Source: Cheilinus undulatus (taxonomy: Eukaryota > Chordata > Actinopteri > Labriformes > Labridae). From it: a stretch of 64,000 nt of DNA. Both the position numbers and the translations under genes were made by a program. Every line of letters begins with the position of its first letter. The stretch's first letter is position 1. Below, one piece after another: positions 48,417 through 59,879 of this stretch. A model generated the notes under the pieces. The model made no database searches and was not told the DNA's origin. It was given only the letters and a program-made list of their open reading frames with translations. The DNA lies in assembly GCF_018320785.1 (NCBI RefSeq), contig NC_054867.1, forward strand, positions 33,111,855-33,175,854, read 5' to 3'.

Positions 48417-49131
48417 CAGTGCTTAACAAATTTATTAGACCACCAACCCAAGGTAAGGTTTATGCCACAGCTGCCCTGAATTAACAGCATTGGTAATTAC
48501 CAAAATCATTTTTTATGTTTCTGCAATGGTTAATACACCAATATGTAGAAGCTCTTTTTTTTGTTAAGTTTTATTTTTGGCCTTTTTGCCTTTATTTGAT
48601 AGGACAGTGGATAGAGTTGGAAACAGGGGAGAGAGCGGGGAGAGACATGCAGGAAATAGTGCCACGGGCCGGATTCGAACCCGGGTCGCCTGCATATATG
48701 GCATGCGCCTTAACCACTCGACTACCGGCGCGCCCATGTAGAAGCTCTTTAACTGAAATGATATTTTTAATGCTAAAATATAATTATTATTGTTCTCCAT
48801 GAATTTTCAAATTTACTGATTTACAAAAAAACTGAAAAAATAGTAAAACACATTATTATTTCTTGATTAATATGTCAAATTATAGTTATTTATTTGCATT
48901 TATGCTTCATTTATGCTTGATTCATTTCTGACTTCTCAGAGAAGCCCAGTGAGCCGGCTCAAATTTGGGTAGAAAAAGGTGAATTCAGTTTGAAATTCCT
49001 CATTCCTGTTCAAAATGGTAAAACTTGGAGAGCTGACTGAAACTGAAAGAGTCTGCATTAAAGCACTTAATGATCCTGGATGGTCTCTGAGACAAATATG
49101 ACAGGTGGTCTAATAAATTTGTTAAGCACTG
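48417..49131 (+). mobile_element. Tc1-derived MITE, copy 1 (split by a SINE)
   Basis: Perfect 28-bp terminal inverted repeats begin CAGTGCTTAACAAATTTATT, and TA duplications lie at 48415-48416 and 49132-49133. Near the right end a short frame reads MVKLGELTETERVCIKALND and GWSLRQI. That is the start of a Tc1-type transposase HTH, so the element is an internal-deletion derivative of an autonomous Tc1. It contains the SINE at 48558-48735. Removing the SINE leaves about 522 bp, close to the 545 bp of copy 2. Confidence 0.92.
48558..48735 (-). mobile_element. tRNA-derived SINE inserted in the MITE
   Basis: Reverse-orientation copy of the 32710 SINE (B box as GGATTCGAACCC on +). A perfect 15-bp duplication ATGTAGAAGCTCTTT lies at 48543-48557 and 48736-48750. 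The empty site can be seen in the second MITE at about 57179-57195 as ATTTAGAAGCTCTTT. Confidence 0.95.
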
Positions 49132-49133
49132 TA

Positions 49134-50269
49134 CATGTGTTATCATGTCATCCTTTGCGATACAAATGTATCATGAAGATCATTCTCCAGTCTCTGCAGT
49201 CTGCCTGATGTAAACTGGTTTCACAACATGCTTTTAAGACTAAAACCCTCTCACCTTTGTCAACCTTTGGACCCATTACCCAGCCATCCCCACTGCTATT
49301 AATAGGTCAGCTCTAAACCTATAAGTGAGACCTTATCAGACTTTTCTCAGCAGACCTTAACACAACACTGATGTGTCATCATCAAATAATGAGCAGCTAT
49401 CAGCTTGCAAATTTACCATGTAATTACATAAAGGAAGGCCTGCAGAAAGATCTGCCACATATTTTAAGAGTGACAAGTTTGACAGCTGCACTAGAAACTT
49501 GAATGCAGATGGTCAAAATAAAAACCAGAGATGGTAGTTTACAGACAGAAAAAACTTAACAGACCATACATCTGTTAGCTGCTCTGCAATGACCCCTTCA
49601 CTGTCACCATGGTAATGACAGTTTCTGTCAGCTTGTTGAAGACCAAGAGAACAAAGTGTTTTGATGACAGAGAGTTTCCTGTGTCAGTGCCGGTGACGGC
49701 GGTATGCTAATGGACTGAAGACCTCGCCAGATGGAGTTTGTTTGTGTCCATAGACGTATGGCTGAGGTCAGCGGACAGTGTGAGTGTGTGTTTAAGAGAA
49801 CGTGGCAAAGAGAGGAGAGAGGTGAAAGTGATAAAAAGAGAATGCCTGTATCCAGTAGTTCTCAATATCACACCCAAGGTCTTCAGGATTTGCCACAAAA
49901 ACAGTTTACAGCTAGAAAAGTTACTTTTCTGTTGTGAAATTCATGTTCAATTTAAGCTTTGATTACATGGAAAACAATTCAGATTAGCTATTCAGGTCTT
50001 AGAAGTAAATTTACAATCTACCTATGAGATGAGTTGGATTTCCATTATTCAGGGTCTTTTTTCAAGATTAAACATAACTTCAATATTCAGTGAACATATC
50101 AAAATCATGAGTATTTCTTTGTAACATTAAGTGGTCATGCCTAAATATGCAAAAACAAAAAGCAAAGATAAATTCTGTCAAGTATCCTCCATGAGAGCCT
50201 TGCTTGCAGTTTCCACAGGCTTCATGTCTGCGACATTATGTTCAAGCCATGGTTATAATCAAAGCTGTC
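49134..50269. other. No gene recognised
   Basis: Intergenic DNA. Overlapping short ORFs around 49700-49960 on both strands have no recognisable domain. Confidence 0.4.
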
Positions 50270-50970
50270 CATAAGGGGGGATAAAGGGGAGTGCTTTCTG
50301 GGGCCCAGTCAAATTGAGGGCCCATGGAGGCCGGCAAAATCATGGTCCATTGCAAGGTTAAGCTGTGATAACCATATTTTATATTTATTTATTCACCAAA
50401 ATAAGAATTGCTCCTATCAAAATTGAATCATGGCGCAAAAGTGGGAAAACCGAGGCAAAAAAAAGCAGAAAGTGGCAAAAGATGGGTTAAAATGTGGCAA
50501 AAATCGGCAGAAAAAAATGATGAAATATAGTATAATTGGAAAAAGTGGACATAAAAAAGTGGTGAAGTGGTGGGGGAGTTTAGTGGCAAGATTGGTCAAT
50601 AGGGGGAAAAAAATAGGCAGTAAATGGCAAAAATTGATTACAAGTTGCAAAAAAGGGCATAAAAAGTTGTGGAAAGGGATGAAAAGTGAAAATATGGCTT
50701 TGAAGTGGCAGGAATTCTTGGAAAAGGTGGTGAAATGAGATTAAAAAGGCAAAACTGGTTTTAAAGAGGACAAATGGGATTAAAAGTCAAAGGTGGCAAA
50801 AAAGGCAACAAAAGGTTATAATGGAAAAAACTGTTTAAAGCAGAAAAAATGAGAAAAAAAAGGAAAAAATGAAATAAAATAATGCAAAATTGATGAAAAG
50901 GGGCAAATATTAGTGACAGAAAACCAGCAGAAAAGTGGTTAAAGGGGTTAGAAGGTGGCACATATATAAA
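50270..50970 (-). repeat. TTTTGCC-array dispersed repeat, copy 3 (reverse orientation)
   Basis: About 540 bp of purine-rich degenerate units (GGCAAAAATCGGCAGAAAAA, GTGGCAAAAAAGGCA) are the reverse complement of the arrays at 36050 and 40480. Next to it is GGGGCCCAGTCAAATTGAGG head-like text. The 102-codon + strand and 77-codon - strand ORFs here reflect the repeat. Confidence 0.6.
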
Positions 50971-51752
50971 ATTTCAACATCAGAACCTGAGGCTTCTCTT
51001 TTGTCCAGGCCTTTTAACCTCTGATAATTCACATGCAGACTACCAGCAGTTTATTGGCCCTTGTGGACATCCAGGAGCTTATGGCAACCCTATATCTGCC
51101 CAGACAATGCCCTAGGCCACTCTTACTCGCCACATCCACCTCTTACTCCACCCTAAAGTTGTGGACTTTGTTTTTTATTCATCTGATTATTTTTCCATGC
51201 CCCTGGTAATATGCAAGGACATCCAGAGCTTGACCTGGGTTGTGTCAGTCTTCCTACTTGCCTGATGGTGTGCTTATTCGCCACATCTACTCTTTACTCC
51301 AGCTTCAATATTGGGCCCAAACATTGCTAAAATTTTGCACAGTCTATCAGGTTTCAGGACTGAGGTTGATAGATGAGGGCTTAGATTAAGGAAAATAAAG
51401 TACCCATACAAGACTCACTGACTTGTTCATGCATAATTTGATTTTGTTTTCATAAGCTGTAGTTGGAGTCAGTTAGAGCTACAGACATTTGTGAACTCCA
51501 GATAGAGACAGATACTTTAATAATCCAGAGGGAAATCAAGAAATTTAATTCTGACGTCAGACTGACAAATCTGATAAAAGTCCAAATTCTTATGTCATAT
51601 AAACTGCATATATCATTACATGTATGTATTCTGATGCTGGTTTGTGTGTGTCCAGTGCTGGCTGTCAGAACAGGTGACATCTGTATCTTGAGTCCTGACA
51701 GCTGACTTCGTCATTTTCTTCATATCATTGTAAGTGACATAGCTGTAACTTT

Positions 51753-52012
51753 ACCTCAGTCCAGGGTTCACACACTGTTCCCGACATCGGCAGCTTATCC
51801 AGGCCGTGAGGGATGTAGACAGTGTTTTTGTTCAGCACCTGTCTGTCCAGCTGTTTCCAGTACAATAGGTCAGACTGATTATCTGTCATGTCTGATTTAC
51901 AGAACAACCACTTATTCAGAGCTCCCTCTCTCACCACAACAGAAAGAGGCAGATAAATTAGAGTCCCCTCTGTCCTGTTGTAGTTGGAGAATTTCAGGTA
52001 AACCTTCGATGG
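51753..52012 (-). CDS. Exon-like open frame, protein not recognised
   Basis: The - strand is open from about 52022 down to a donor-like GAG|GTAAAG at 51753/51752. It encodes VYLKFSNYNRTEGTLIYLPL, SVVVREGALNKWLFCKSDMT, DNQSDLLYWKQLDRQVLNKN and TVYIPHGLDKLPMSGTVCEP, then WTE. Composition is varied and protein-like, unlike the repeat ORFs nearby, with three N-linked-type or hydrophilic stretches. A C-x13-W...C spacing would weakly fit an immunoglobulin-like domain. The acceptor side is not convincing (a weak CGAAG before GTTTAC). It could be a single exon of an unlocated gene, or a processed fragment. I do not recognise the protein. Confidence 0.35.
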
Positions 52013-52439
52013 AAGAGTCCATTAATATTTATTGTATGGATGTCTGTATATTTGTAAGGACTAAGAGTCAAACATACGCTTAGATAAGGCTTCAAGATTT
52101 AGTACTTGCTGCTTCTACTTAAAAATATTACCCACATTTATATCATTTGGTCAATTTATGGGCAACAGTTTAACCTCAAGGCATTTCAACACAACTTATT
52201 ATGCAACTTTAGTTAACTTTTCAGCTGTTGTGAAAGTACAGCACACTACTGAGAAAATCATTGAAACTGATCCACAGTTCCACATACAGACTGAAAATAT
52301 CACCTGACAGCTGGATTGTTTTTTCTTGTAATGATGAAATAACTCTTTGTCACACAGTTAAAAGTGAGCTATAAACAAAATTAAAGGGAAATCAAGAATA
52401 GAAAGCTGTACAGGAATTTCATATCAAGGCAGTTTTTGG

Positions 52440-53060
52440 CATAAATGAGCAAATGTATACACTAAACCTTTCAAAGCAAATCTGGCTTAAATTTAGGCTT
52501 GGGGATAAGTTGTAGGTTACGATACCAAAAGGTAACAAAAACCTAAGCTAATGATTGCAGGTCTGTAAATTATGTTTAATAAAGCAAAGTAATCAATCTT
52601 CTTCAAGCAATCTTCAACAATAAAAAATCTTGTACTCCATTGAAACACACTCATTCAGCTAATGTAGCTAGACTAAAGCTAATGAGACTGTTAGCTATAT
52701 AAGCTATGTAGATCACATAGGTAATGTAGCTAAAAACCTAAAGTAGCTAAAAACCTAGCATAGCAAAACCTAGCAAAGCTATGCTAGCTACATATGTGAT
52801 GTTGCTTCAAACCTAGCATTTTGAAAGATATTGAAGCTACATTGGCGACATAGCTACATTACCTATGCTGATTATGTAGCCATGTTAGCTGTAGCTTGGT
52901 AGCAAAAGCTCATGGTTATGCTTAAGCTAACGTAGCTACACAGTCTGACATAGTAAAGTTAACTGTGTAGCTTGCATAGCTAATGAAGAAAACCACTGTT
53001 GGCATAACCACTGCTAAAATCAGGTCTTTACATAATTTAATCCCAGATTAGACCTTTGAC
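52440..53060 (+). repeat. AGCTA-rich dispersed element, copy B
   Basis: Core at 52655-52990, made largely of AGCTA/TAGCTA words (TAATGTAGCTAGACTAAAGC, TGCTAGCTACATATGTGATG), followed by CACTGCTAAAATCAGGTCTT, which matches the right flanks of copies A and C. Confidence 0.6.
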
Positions 53061-54300
53061 CTTTTTTCCGTTTTATTTTAGAAATGTTGCTTCTTCTGTA
53101 ATGTTTGCAATGCTAGATTCTCAGGTTATTTCAGATTGGCAAAAATAACAAACAAACAAAACCCATTTTTACTGGTTAAATGTATTCCTGTTCTGTACTT
53201 GATGCTGTGCTCAATTGTAAAACTGTTGGACCTGAATGTTTTGAGGAAAGTTTTGCAGTGAATAATAGAATAATATTTCACCCAGACAGATAGCACCATG
53301 GATCAGACCTCCTCTAGCAGTGGTTCTCTCACCATCACTGTCTGTGTGTTCATCAGGTTTACAGTAAACAGACAGAGGAAGCTTCAGCTCTCAGAGATGA
53401 AAATTTCCAGACTGACTGTGACAGCCAAACACCAAACCTCACTCAGCTAGCACAAATCCTTATTTTCTGCCGAGAGCACATTTGTGTTTGATCTCCAAAG
53501 CATACACTTTACACAGAATATGTGATTGTCTTGATTAAATAGAAGCTGAGGAGGGAGGTCCTTCACATTGATTAGCACCTTAAATAGACTGCACAGACTG
53601 AAATATTCATCAGAGTGAATCACTCACTTTAAAGCGGGCTGATGAAACAGGTCTTTGAACTGTACTGTGATCAGCCTGATTGTCCCCCTTTCATATCAGT
53701 CTATTACATAACAAATACAATATTTAAAAGACTAGTTACTTAATTGTCAGGCTTAACTCAATGAAAAAGTAAATAAAACAGCAGATGTAATGGCGTTTAT
53801 TTGTAGTTTACCTTTTCAGCTGCTTTGTAAGTACAAGATGTTCTTTATAATAATATCTTATTTAATCCCTTATCATTGTGTTTCCATATATTTACCCCTT
53901 TTTGGCTCCCAATGGTGGAGAAATACCCTTACTCGGACTCAAATATATGAACCCATGCCTGTTTGTTTTTTTAATATCTGTGATCTTTGGCATCCTCCCA
54001 TGGGATCCTAGATCCTGTTCTCTGCATGTATGGAGTGCAAGAGAGAGACAGCATGAATTTCTCTTAGTATAAAAGTTTATTTTTTGTTTTGTGTTTGTTT
54101 GTGTATCTCCAAGCAAGTGTCATATCATATATCCAGTTCTGTACATTACAGATAATTCCTGACTGCATTTTAGTACATGCCATAAAACTTAGAATAAAAG
54201 CCCATCCCGGCTTATGCTGGCTATAAAGACAGAAGTTACAATAAAATCAAATACTCTTTTTATCACTCAAGTAAAATGTTACCAGTGTGTGGCATACATA
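53061..54300. other. No gene recognised
   Basis: AT-rich intergenic DNA. No supported coding region. Confidence 0.4.
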
Positions 54301-54877
54301 TAACCTTACAAGGCAGATGGATTTGCCCATTTTCGTGTTTCTCATTGGCGAATCTGTAAACGAAGAAATGTCATCAAGTTCTGATAAAAGTGATGCTTTA
54401 GCTAATGTCTTCCACCACATCTGCACAGGCCTGTTGCTGCCTGCTTACATCATGACTCTACCGCACCGAAAAGCACTGCCCCTCATCGCTGATTGGTCCT
54501 GTCACTTTCTAACCAGGCCCAAGCGGTTCAGACAGGAGCTTTGAAAGATGGATCCGCCAGTGAGAAACACGGAAACAGGCGTATCTATCTGCTTTGCAAG
54601 GTTAGCATTGAGTTGTTTTCTTTTCAAAAACAACAGAAGTCATGTGCTGACATCTCCAGAGTCGCCATGGTTCGCATTATATAGTTCTCCATGGAGTTTA
54701 CTCCTTCGGTAGGGGCACAGCTCGGGAGCGGCTACATCATGTGTGCTGTTGCTCTGATTGGCCAATAAAGATGTGACAGACAGAACGTTCATGCAGTCAC
54801 CCTCCGAGTTTTTATCAAAGGCTCTGCCCTTTCCAAAACGCAGTCTATGAGTGGTTTATGAGTGGTTTGCCAGGTTA
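54301..54877 (+). mobile_element. MULE-like non-autonomous element with an inverted interior
   Basis: Ends TAACCTTACAAGGCAGATGG and TTTGCCAGGTTA, flanked by a 9-bp duplication with one mismatch (GCATACATA at 54292-54300; GCATACGTA at 54878-54886). Relative to the 28462 and 16397 copies, the block from about 54353 to 54605 runs backwards. It carries a second, inverted copy of the left terminus (CGTATCTATCTGCTTTGCAAGGTTA region, ending 54605). After 54605 the normal order resumes. Confidence 0.85.
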
Positions 54878-54972
54878 GCATACGTAGCCTAGTGGTTAGG
54901 TTGCGCCCTATGTATGTGGGCAGCTAGGGTTCAAGTCCATGCAACACTTGTGAGTCAAGGACAAATCTCCCC
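54878..54972 (+). mobile_element. Degenerate tRNA-like SINE head
   Basis: GTAGCCTAGTGGTTAGGTTG with a damaged B box (GGGTTCAAGTCC) about 35 nt later, then ACAAATCTCCCCCATTG. The body and tail of the family are missing; pentanucleotide repeats follow directly. Confidence 0.6.
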
Positions 54973-55880
54973 CATTGTATTGTAACATACTGCATTGTAC
55001 CATACCGTATCATACCGTACCTTATATCGTATTGTATCAAACTGTATCCTGCCATGTTGTGTTGTATTGTACCAAACCATACTGTACCGAATCATACTGT
55101 ATTGTATTGTATTGTATCATATTGTACTATATCATATCATACTGTATCGTATTGTATCAAATTGCATTGTACCATACTGTATTGTATCATATCATATTGT
55201 ATTGTATCATCCCCTATCTTTCTTTATTGTATCGAACCGTATGATATTGTGTCTTGTCATATCGTATTGTAACAAATCATGTTGTATGGTAAGATATGGC
55301 ATGTATTGGTTTGACCGTGTTGTATCATATTGGTCATGTATTATTTTATTGTATTGCATTTATTTGTATCCCATGGTATGGTATTATATCCTCTAATGAT
55401 TAATCGTATTGCATGCCATGGCAAGTTTTGGTACGATATCATTTAAACATTTCATCATATCTTGATTTATTAGATGGAAACCTATTTTATTGCATCATCT
55501 GCATCATATCGTACCATATCCAATTTATCTTAAAGTATTGAATATTCTCATGTCATATTGTATCCTAGCGTAATGCATCATGTTGTATGGTGTTGTGTTA
55601 TAAGGTATGACACTGAATCATGTTATACTTTATTGTAACACATCATATTGGTTATAAATTGTATTGTATCATATAGTTTAGTATTGATCTTATCATACAG
55701 TATTGAATCATATTGTATCGTATTGTAAGGTATCAAATTGTATCATATCGTATCATATCCTATTGTATCCTATTGTATCCTATCATATCATGCCGTACTG
55801 TATCGTATCATTAAACATTGCATACTATGGTATAAAATGGTATCAAATTGTATTGTATCAATTGTATTTAATTGTCTGAT
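54973..55880. repeat. Degenerate pentanucleotide satellite (TATYG/TATCR), about 0.9 kb
   Basis: Long runs of 5-bp words such as TATTG, TATCA, TATCG and TACTG (for example GTATTGTATTGTATTGTATC), diverging toward the right. The five-base period makes all three + frames open for long distances with Tyr, Ile, Leu, Val, Cys-rich peptides, so the ORFs of up to 133 codons are artefacts. Confidence 0.92.
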
Positions 55881-57045
55881 ATTGTATATATCATATTTTA
55901 TGTGCAAATTAACTGAAGACATTCTGGTATAATTACACAGCTTGTCAAGATCAGTTTAATTATTGGAAATTTGCCTTATGTATTGATATCCAAATTTTGT
56001 ACATGTTAAAATATCCTCTCTACAGTTATACTGTGCACAAGCTTTGTTTGAAAACAACAACATGCCCGTTTTGTATGGACACCTATCCCAAAGGAAGTCA
56101 GGGTCATTTTAATGACTGAATAAGAGCCCAGGCTATTAATTCAGGCTTTAATCAATAAAGGCTGTATTGCAGCACTGAGTGCAAATGACAGCTAGTTGAC
56201 AGCTAGCGACTTTAAAATGACAGTGTAATCTCCTTTTTTAAACCAGGACATGCATAAAAGCCTTTTAGTCATGCTGCTGGATTTCAGTGTCAGTTGTGTA
56301 TAGGATGTCCTCTCTTCCGCAAGTTCTATACAACTGTCACTCCTGCTTTTGTTTGCTCTGTTGTCGATGATTGATCGTGACTTGACCGTAGCCCGATTAA
56401 CTTTCCACACATTTCCTAAATTGTGTTAATATCTCTGAATGGGGTCAGTGAAATGTTTGCTGACTGTCTGTCTTCAGTTGCCACTATGAGGAGTACTAAT
56501 GATGAAGGGAGAAGAACAAACTGTCCATAAATGTGGTGGCGGTATTAAACAAGTAGGTCATGCTCTAAAATAAATGGTTTAAAGTATAAATTATATGTTG
56601 TTTATGTGCCGGTATATTGAGAGGATACTGGAATCAACCACTTTTTCTGTTATGAAATGGTATTTTGTCCTTATATAATCATGTGTTAAACTGGGTGTAG
56701 CCTTAGTCACAGGCTTTTTATAAATGGACATAAGGACAACATTGAGGTCAGAGAGCCAGAGATGTCGGCACAATAAGCCAAAATGTCATATTGAACAGGT
56801 GCACATGCAGGTATACGGTGCCACTGCAACAGATGGCTTGATTTGTGATTGGGTAAGGATAAGAAAGTTTCATGTTTGAGCATTTGTGTATATTTAAAGG
56901 CACAGATATTTTTACAGAGCATGCGATTGACTTTGATGAGTCCGATGTTGATCTCGTGGTTACTGGGCAGTTTCTCCACCCTGTTGCCCCTTTGGTGCTG
57001 GAGGTTTATCCAGTAGGATTAATAGTTCTAAAAGGACAGAACATA
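55881..57045. other. No gene recognised
   Basis: Intergenic DNA. No domain-bearing ORF. Confidence 0.4.
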
Positions 57046-57590
57046 CAGTGCTTAACAAATTTATTAGACCACCCTAACCCTAACCAAAGTAAGGTTTATG
57101 CCACAGCTGCCCTAAATTAACAGCATTGGTAATTACCAAAATCATTTTTTATGTTTCTGCAATGGTTAATACATCAATATTTAGAAGCTCTTTAACCCAA
57201 ATGATATTTTTGATGCTAAAATATAATCATTGTTGTTATCCATGAATTTTCAAATTTACTGATTTACAAAAAAAACCCTGGAAAATAGTAAAGCACATTA
57301 ATATTTCTTGATTAATATGTCAAATTATAGTTATTTACTTGCATTCCTGAACAGAAAAATGAGTTTAAGTGTTTGAATGTTATGCTTGATTCATTTCTGA
57401 CTTCTCAGAGAAGCCCAGTGAGCCGGCTCAGATTTGGGTGAATTCAGTTTGAAATTCCTCATTCCTGGTCAAAATGGTAAAACATGGAGAGCTGACTGAA
57501 AATGAAAGAGTCCGCATTAAAGCACTTCATGATGCTGGATGGTCTTTGACACAAATATGACAGGTGGTCTAATAAATTTGTTAAGCACTG
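57046..57590 (+). mobile_element. Tc1-derived MITE, copy 2 (uninterrupted)
   Basis: A 545-bp element with the same 28-bp inverted repeats as copy 1 and TA on both sides (57044-57045 and 57591-57592). The internal start of a transposase frame (from 57474) reads MVKHGELTENERVRIKALHD and GWSLTQI before a stop. Near the left end it has two CCCTAA units absent from copy 1. Confidence 0.93.
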
Positions 57591-58760
57591 TATAGTTAAT
57601 CAGTCTCTATGTACAGACTTATTGATGGAGAAAAATATACCCATTAGAGGAGTTCAAATGGTCATAAATGTAATGTCTAACTTATAGGATTGAACATGTT
57701 ATATAACCACTGTATTCAGCAAACATGTACAGGTTTCACGCTGGTAATAAACATAAGGATTACATGCTGGCTCATTCAAAGTGACCAGTCTTTATTTGCA
57801 CATTTAAAGTAATAAGAAAAATATCTGAGAAAAGTGGCATGTCTCTTAAGTGCAATAAATAAATAAATAAAACCTGGAAAAAATCATACAAAGAACATTG
57901 ATTCCTCATATAAAAACATATATGAATTTACAAGAAAAGAAAATGTACTCCCATTTTCAGTCATAATCCATTATTTCTGAGATTTCTCACATTTTATCAA
58001 CTTACTATTCAGGAACTACAATTCATGTTTTTAAAGCTCCTGTACGTTATTTTTTGTACATCATATGCACAAAGTCTCACCTCTTATCTGTTAGCTAATT
58101 TTGTCCTTTCAATGTACAGAATATTTTCTTCATATTCTTCTTACTTTTAACACTTTTAATCATTGCTGTCAAAAATCTTAACAAAGACTGTTTCTGCATG
58201 CTATGACTCACATGATCTGACACTAGCCCTGTGGCTGCTTTGGATACAAGCATGACAGGCTACCACAAAGACTTTATGAATCACCCACTGGTAGCCTTGT
58301 TTGATTTTATAGTTTACGACCTTCAGTATTCATTTCATATCCAGCTAACCCCTGATAGGATCTCTGAAAATAGATGTATTTATTCATTTTATTTAGTTAA
58401 CATTTATTTAACATGGACACAAAGTAACATTGATGCTGTGAAATGTATTTATGCCCAGGTTCATGATGCACTGCTTAAGTGTTTATAGAAGTGTTGCTTG
58501 AGATTATTGTGAGACAAAAATAAGCAGAAATATATTTATTTTACACTAAGATTCCCATGCACAGCCCAGGTTGTAAGGTGCCAGTTGGCAGCAGGTTCGT
58601 AATGTCAAATACATTTATTTTATTTAACTTTTTTTCCAAACTTTATTTAACCAGGAGAACAAATAATTTCAATGAAAAAAATCTCTTTTTCAGGAGTGTC
58701 TTGGCCAAAATAGGCAGCAGCAAGATCAAATAATACAGTAAAAGATGAGAGTTATCTTAT
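57591..58760. other. No gene recognised
   Basis: AT-rich intergenic DNA, including a short (AAAT)n at about 57857-57871. Confidence 0.4.
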
Positions 58761-58850
58761 AAGCCACACAGTGGTGCAATGGTTAGTGCTATTACCTCTC
58801 AACAAGAAGGCTATGGGTTTGCTTCCCACTCAGGGAAGATAAAACTTTAT
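58761..58850 (+). mobile_element. tRNA-like SINE head of the GTGGTGCAATGGTTAG type
   Basis: CACAGTGGTGCAATGGTTAG (A box), TCTCAACAAGAAGGCTATGG and GGTTTGCTTCCCACTCAGGG (degraded B box). Matches the head type complementary to 30690-30870. Truncated. Confidence 0.6.
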
Positions 58851-59879
58851 TAATGTGTATTTAAATTGACGAATAAAGTTTATGCGAAAGATCAATTTAA
58901 GTTTACTTTAGTAACTAAATTAACACTTAACCTTTATGCTAAAGTTTGCATAACTCTAATTCAATGAAATATAACCCAAGATACTTAATTATTTCACGCT
59001 GTCTCACCAGGGTTTTAAGCATGACTTTAATATAGTATTTTACCTTCAAGTAATGTAATAAAAATACATGGAAAATTTACATGTAATTTTGTCAATTAAA
59101 GTCCAGGTTTTTGGTTAAAAAAAAAAAAAAAAAGTGTAGCAAAGAGCTAATTTTAATTGATGGAAGGAACAGCATTGCCCTTTTTAGTGTAAAAAAATAC
59201 ATTGTACTGCCACAGGTTTTACCACAAACTCTAGAATAATAGAGAGAAATGATGTCCAGTGTGTAATCTTTCATTTACCGCGTACAAATACATTACAGTT
59301 AATTAGATCACACTTTTTAGGTTATCTGAAGTACGTGTCAATAGTCCCCTTTTTGAAAAAAACAATCCCTCTTGGCCAAGGGTCAGTTTTGTGTATCAGC
59401 CACAGTGAGACAGTGGTTGGACAATTGGCATTAAGGCAAGGCTATACATTGCTACAGACAGGGCCACTGATAAGAGCAATCTGTTTAGGTACTCTACCCA
59501 AACAATGTCGGCCCATTACCTTTCTAGGTGACAAATCACAGCAAAATAAATGGCAGTAATGGGAAACAGAAAGTCTTTAGGATTTATACACTTAAATTAC
59601 AAAAATGGAAAGTTTGATAGTTATTATGGGTCCATATCCAATGTCCAGTGAGTTAACATAAAAAAGCCAACTTTTCTGAACAGGGGCAGAAATTATGACA
59701 TAAAATTATAGCTGTACGTGAGCATTGCAAGACAGTCTGGCAAGACAATGTATTCTCAGTTTTAGATTTTTTTAAAATTCAAATGTATTCATAAACAAAG
59801 TGTGGCAGTTACATTCATTAAATAATCACATTGCAAAAATTACAGACTATGCAACATTTCAGAAATAATACAAGGATAA
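58851..59879. other. No gene recognised
   Basis: AT-rich; poly-A at about 59117-59133. No coding signal. Confidence 0.4.

Noticed and set aside
50430..50738. 102-codon Lys-rich ORF
   Set aside because: It is read from the purine strand of a degenerate tandem array.
54975..55396. ORFs of 72-133 codons rich in Tyr/Ile/Leu/Cys
   Set aside because: They are read from a pentanucleotide satellite; all three frames are open for the same reason.
57066..57079. Telomere-like CCCTAA repeats
   Set aside because: Only two units inside a MITE copy; too short to mean an interstitial telomere.
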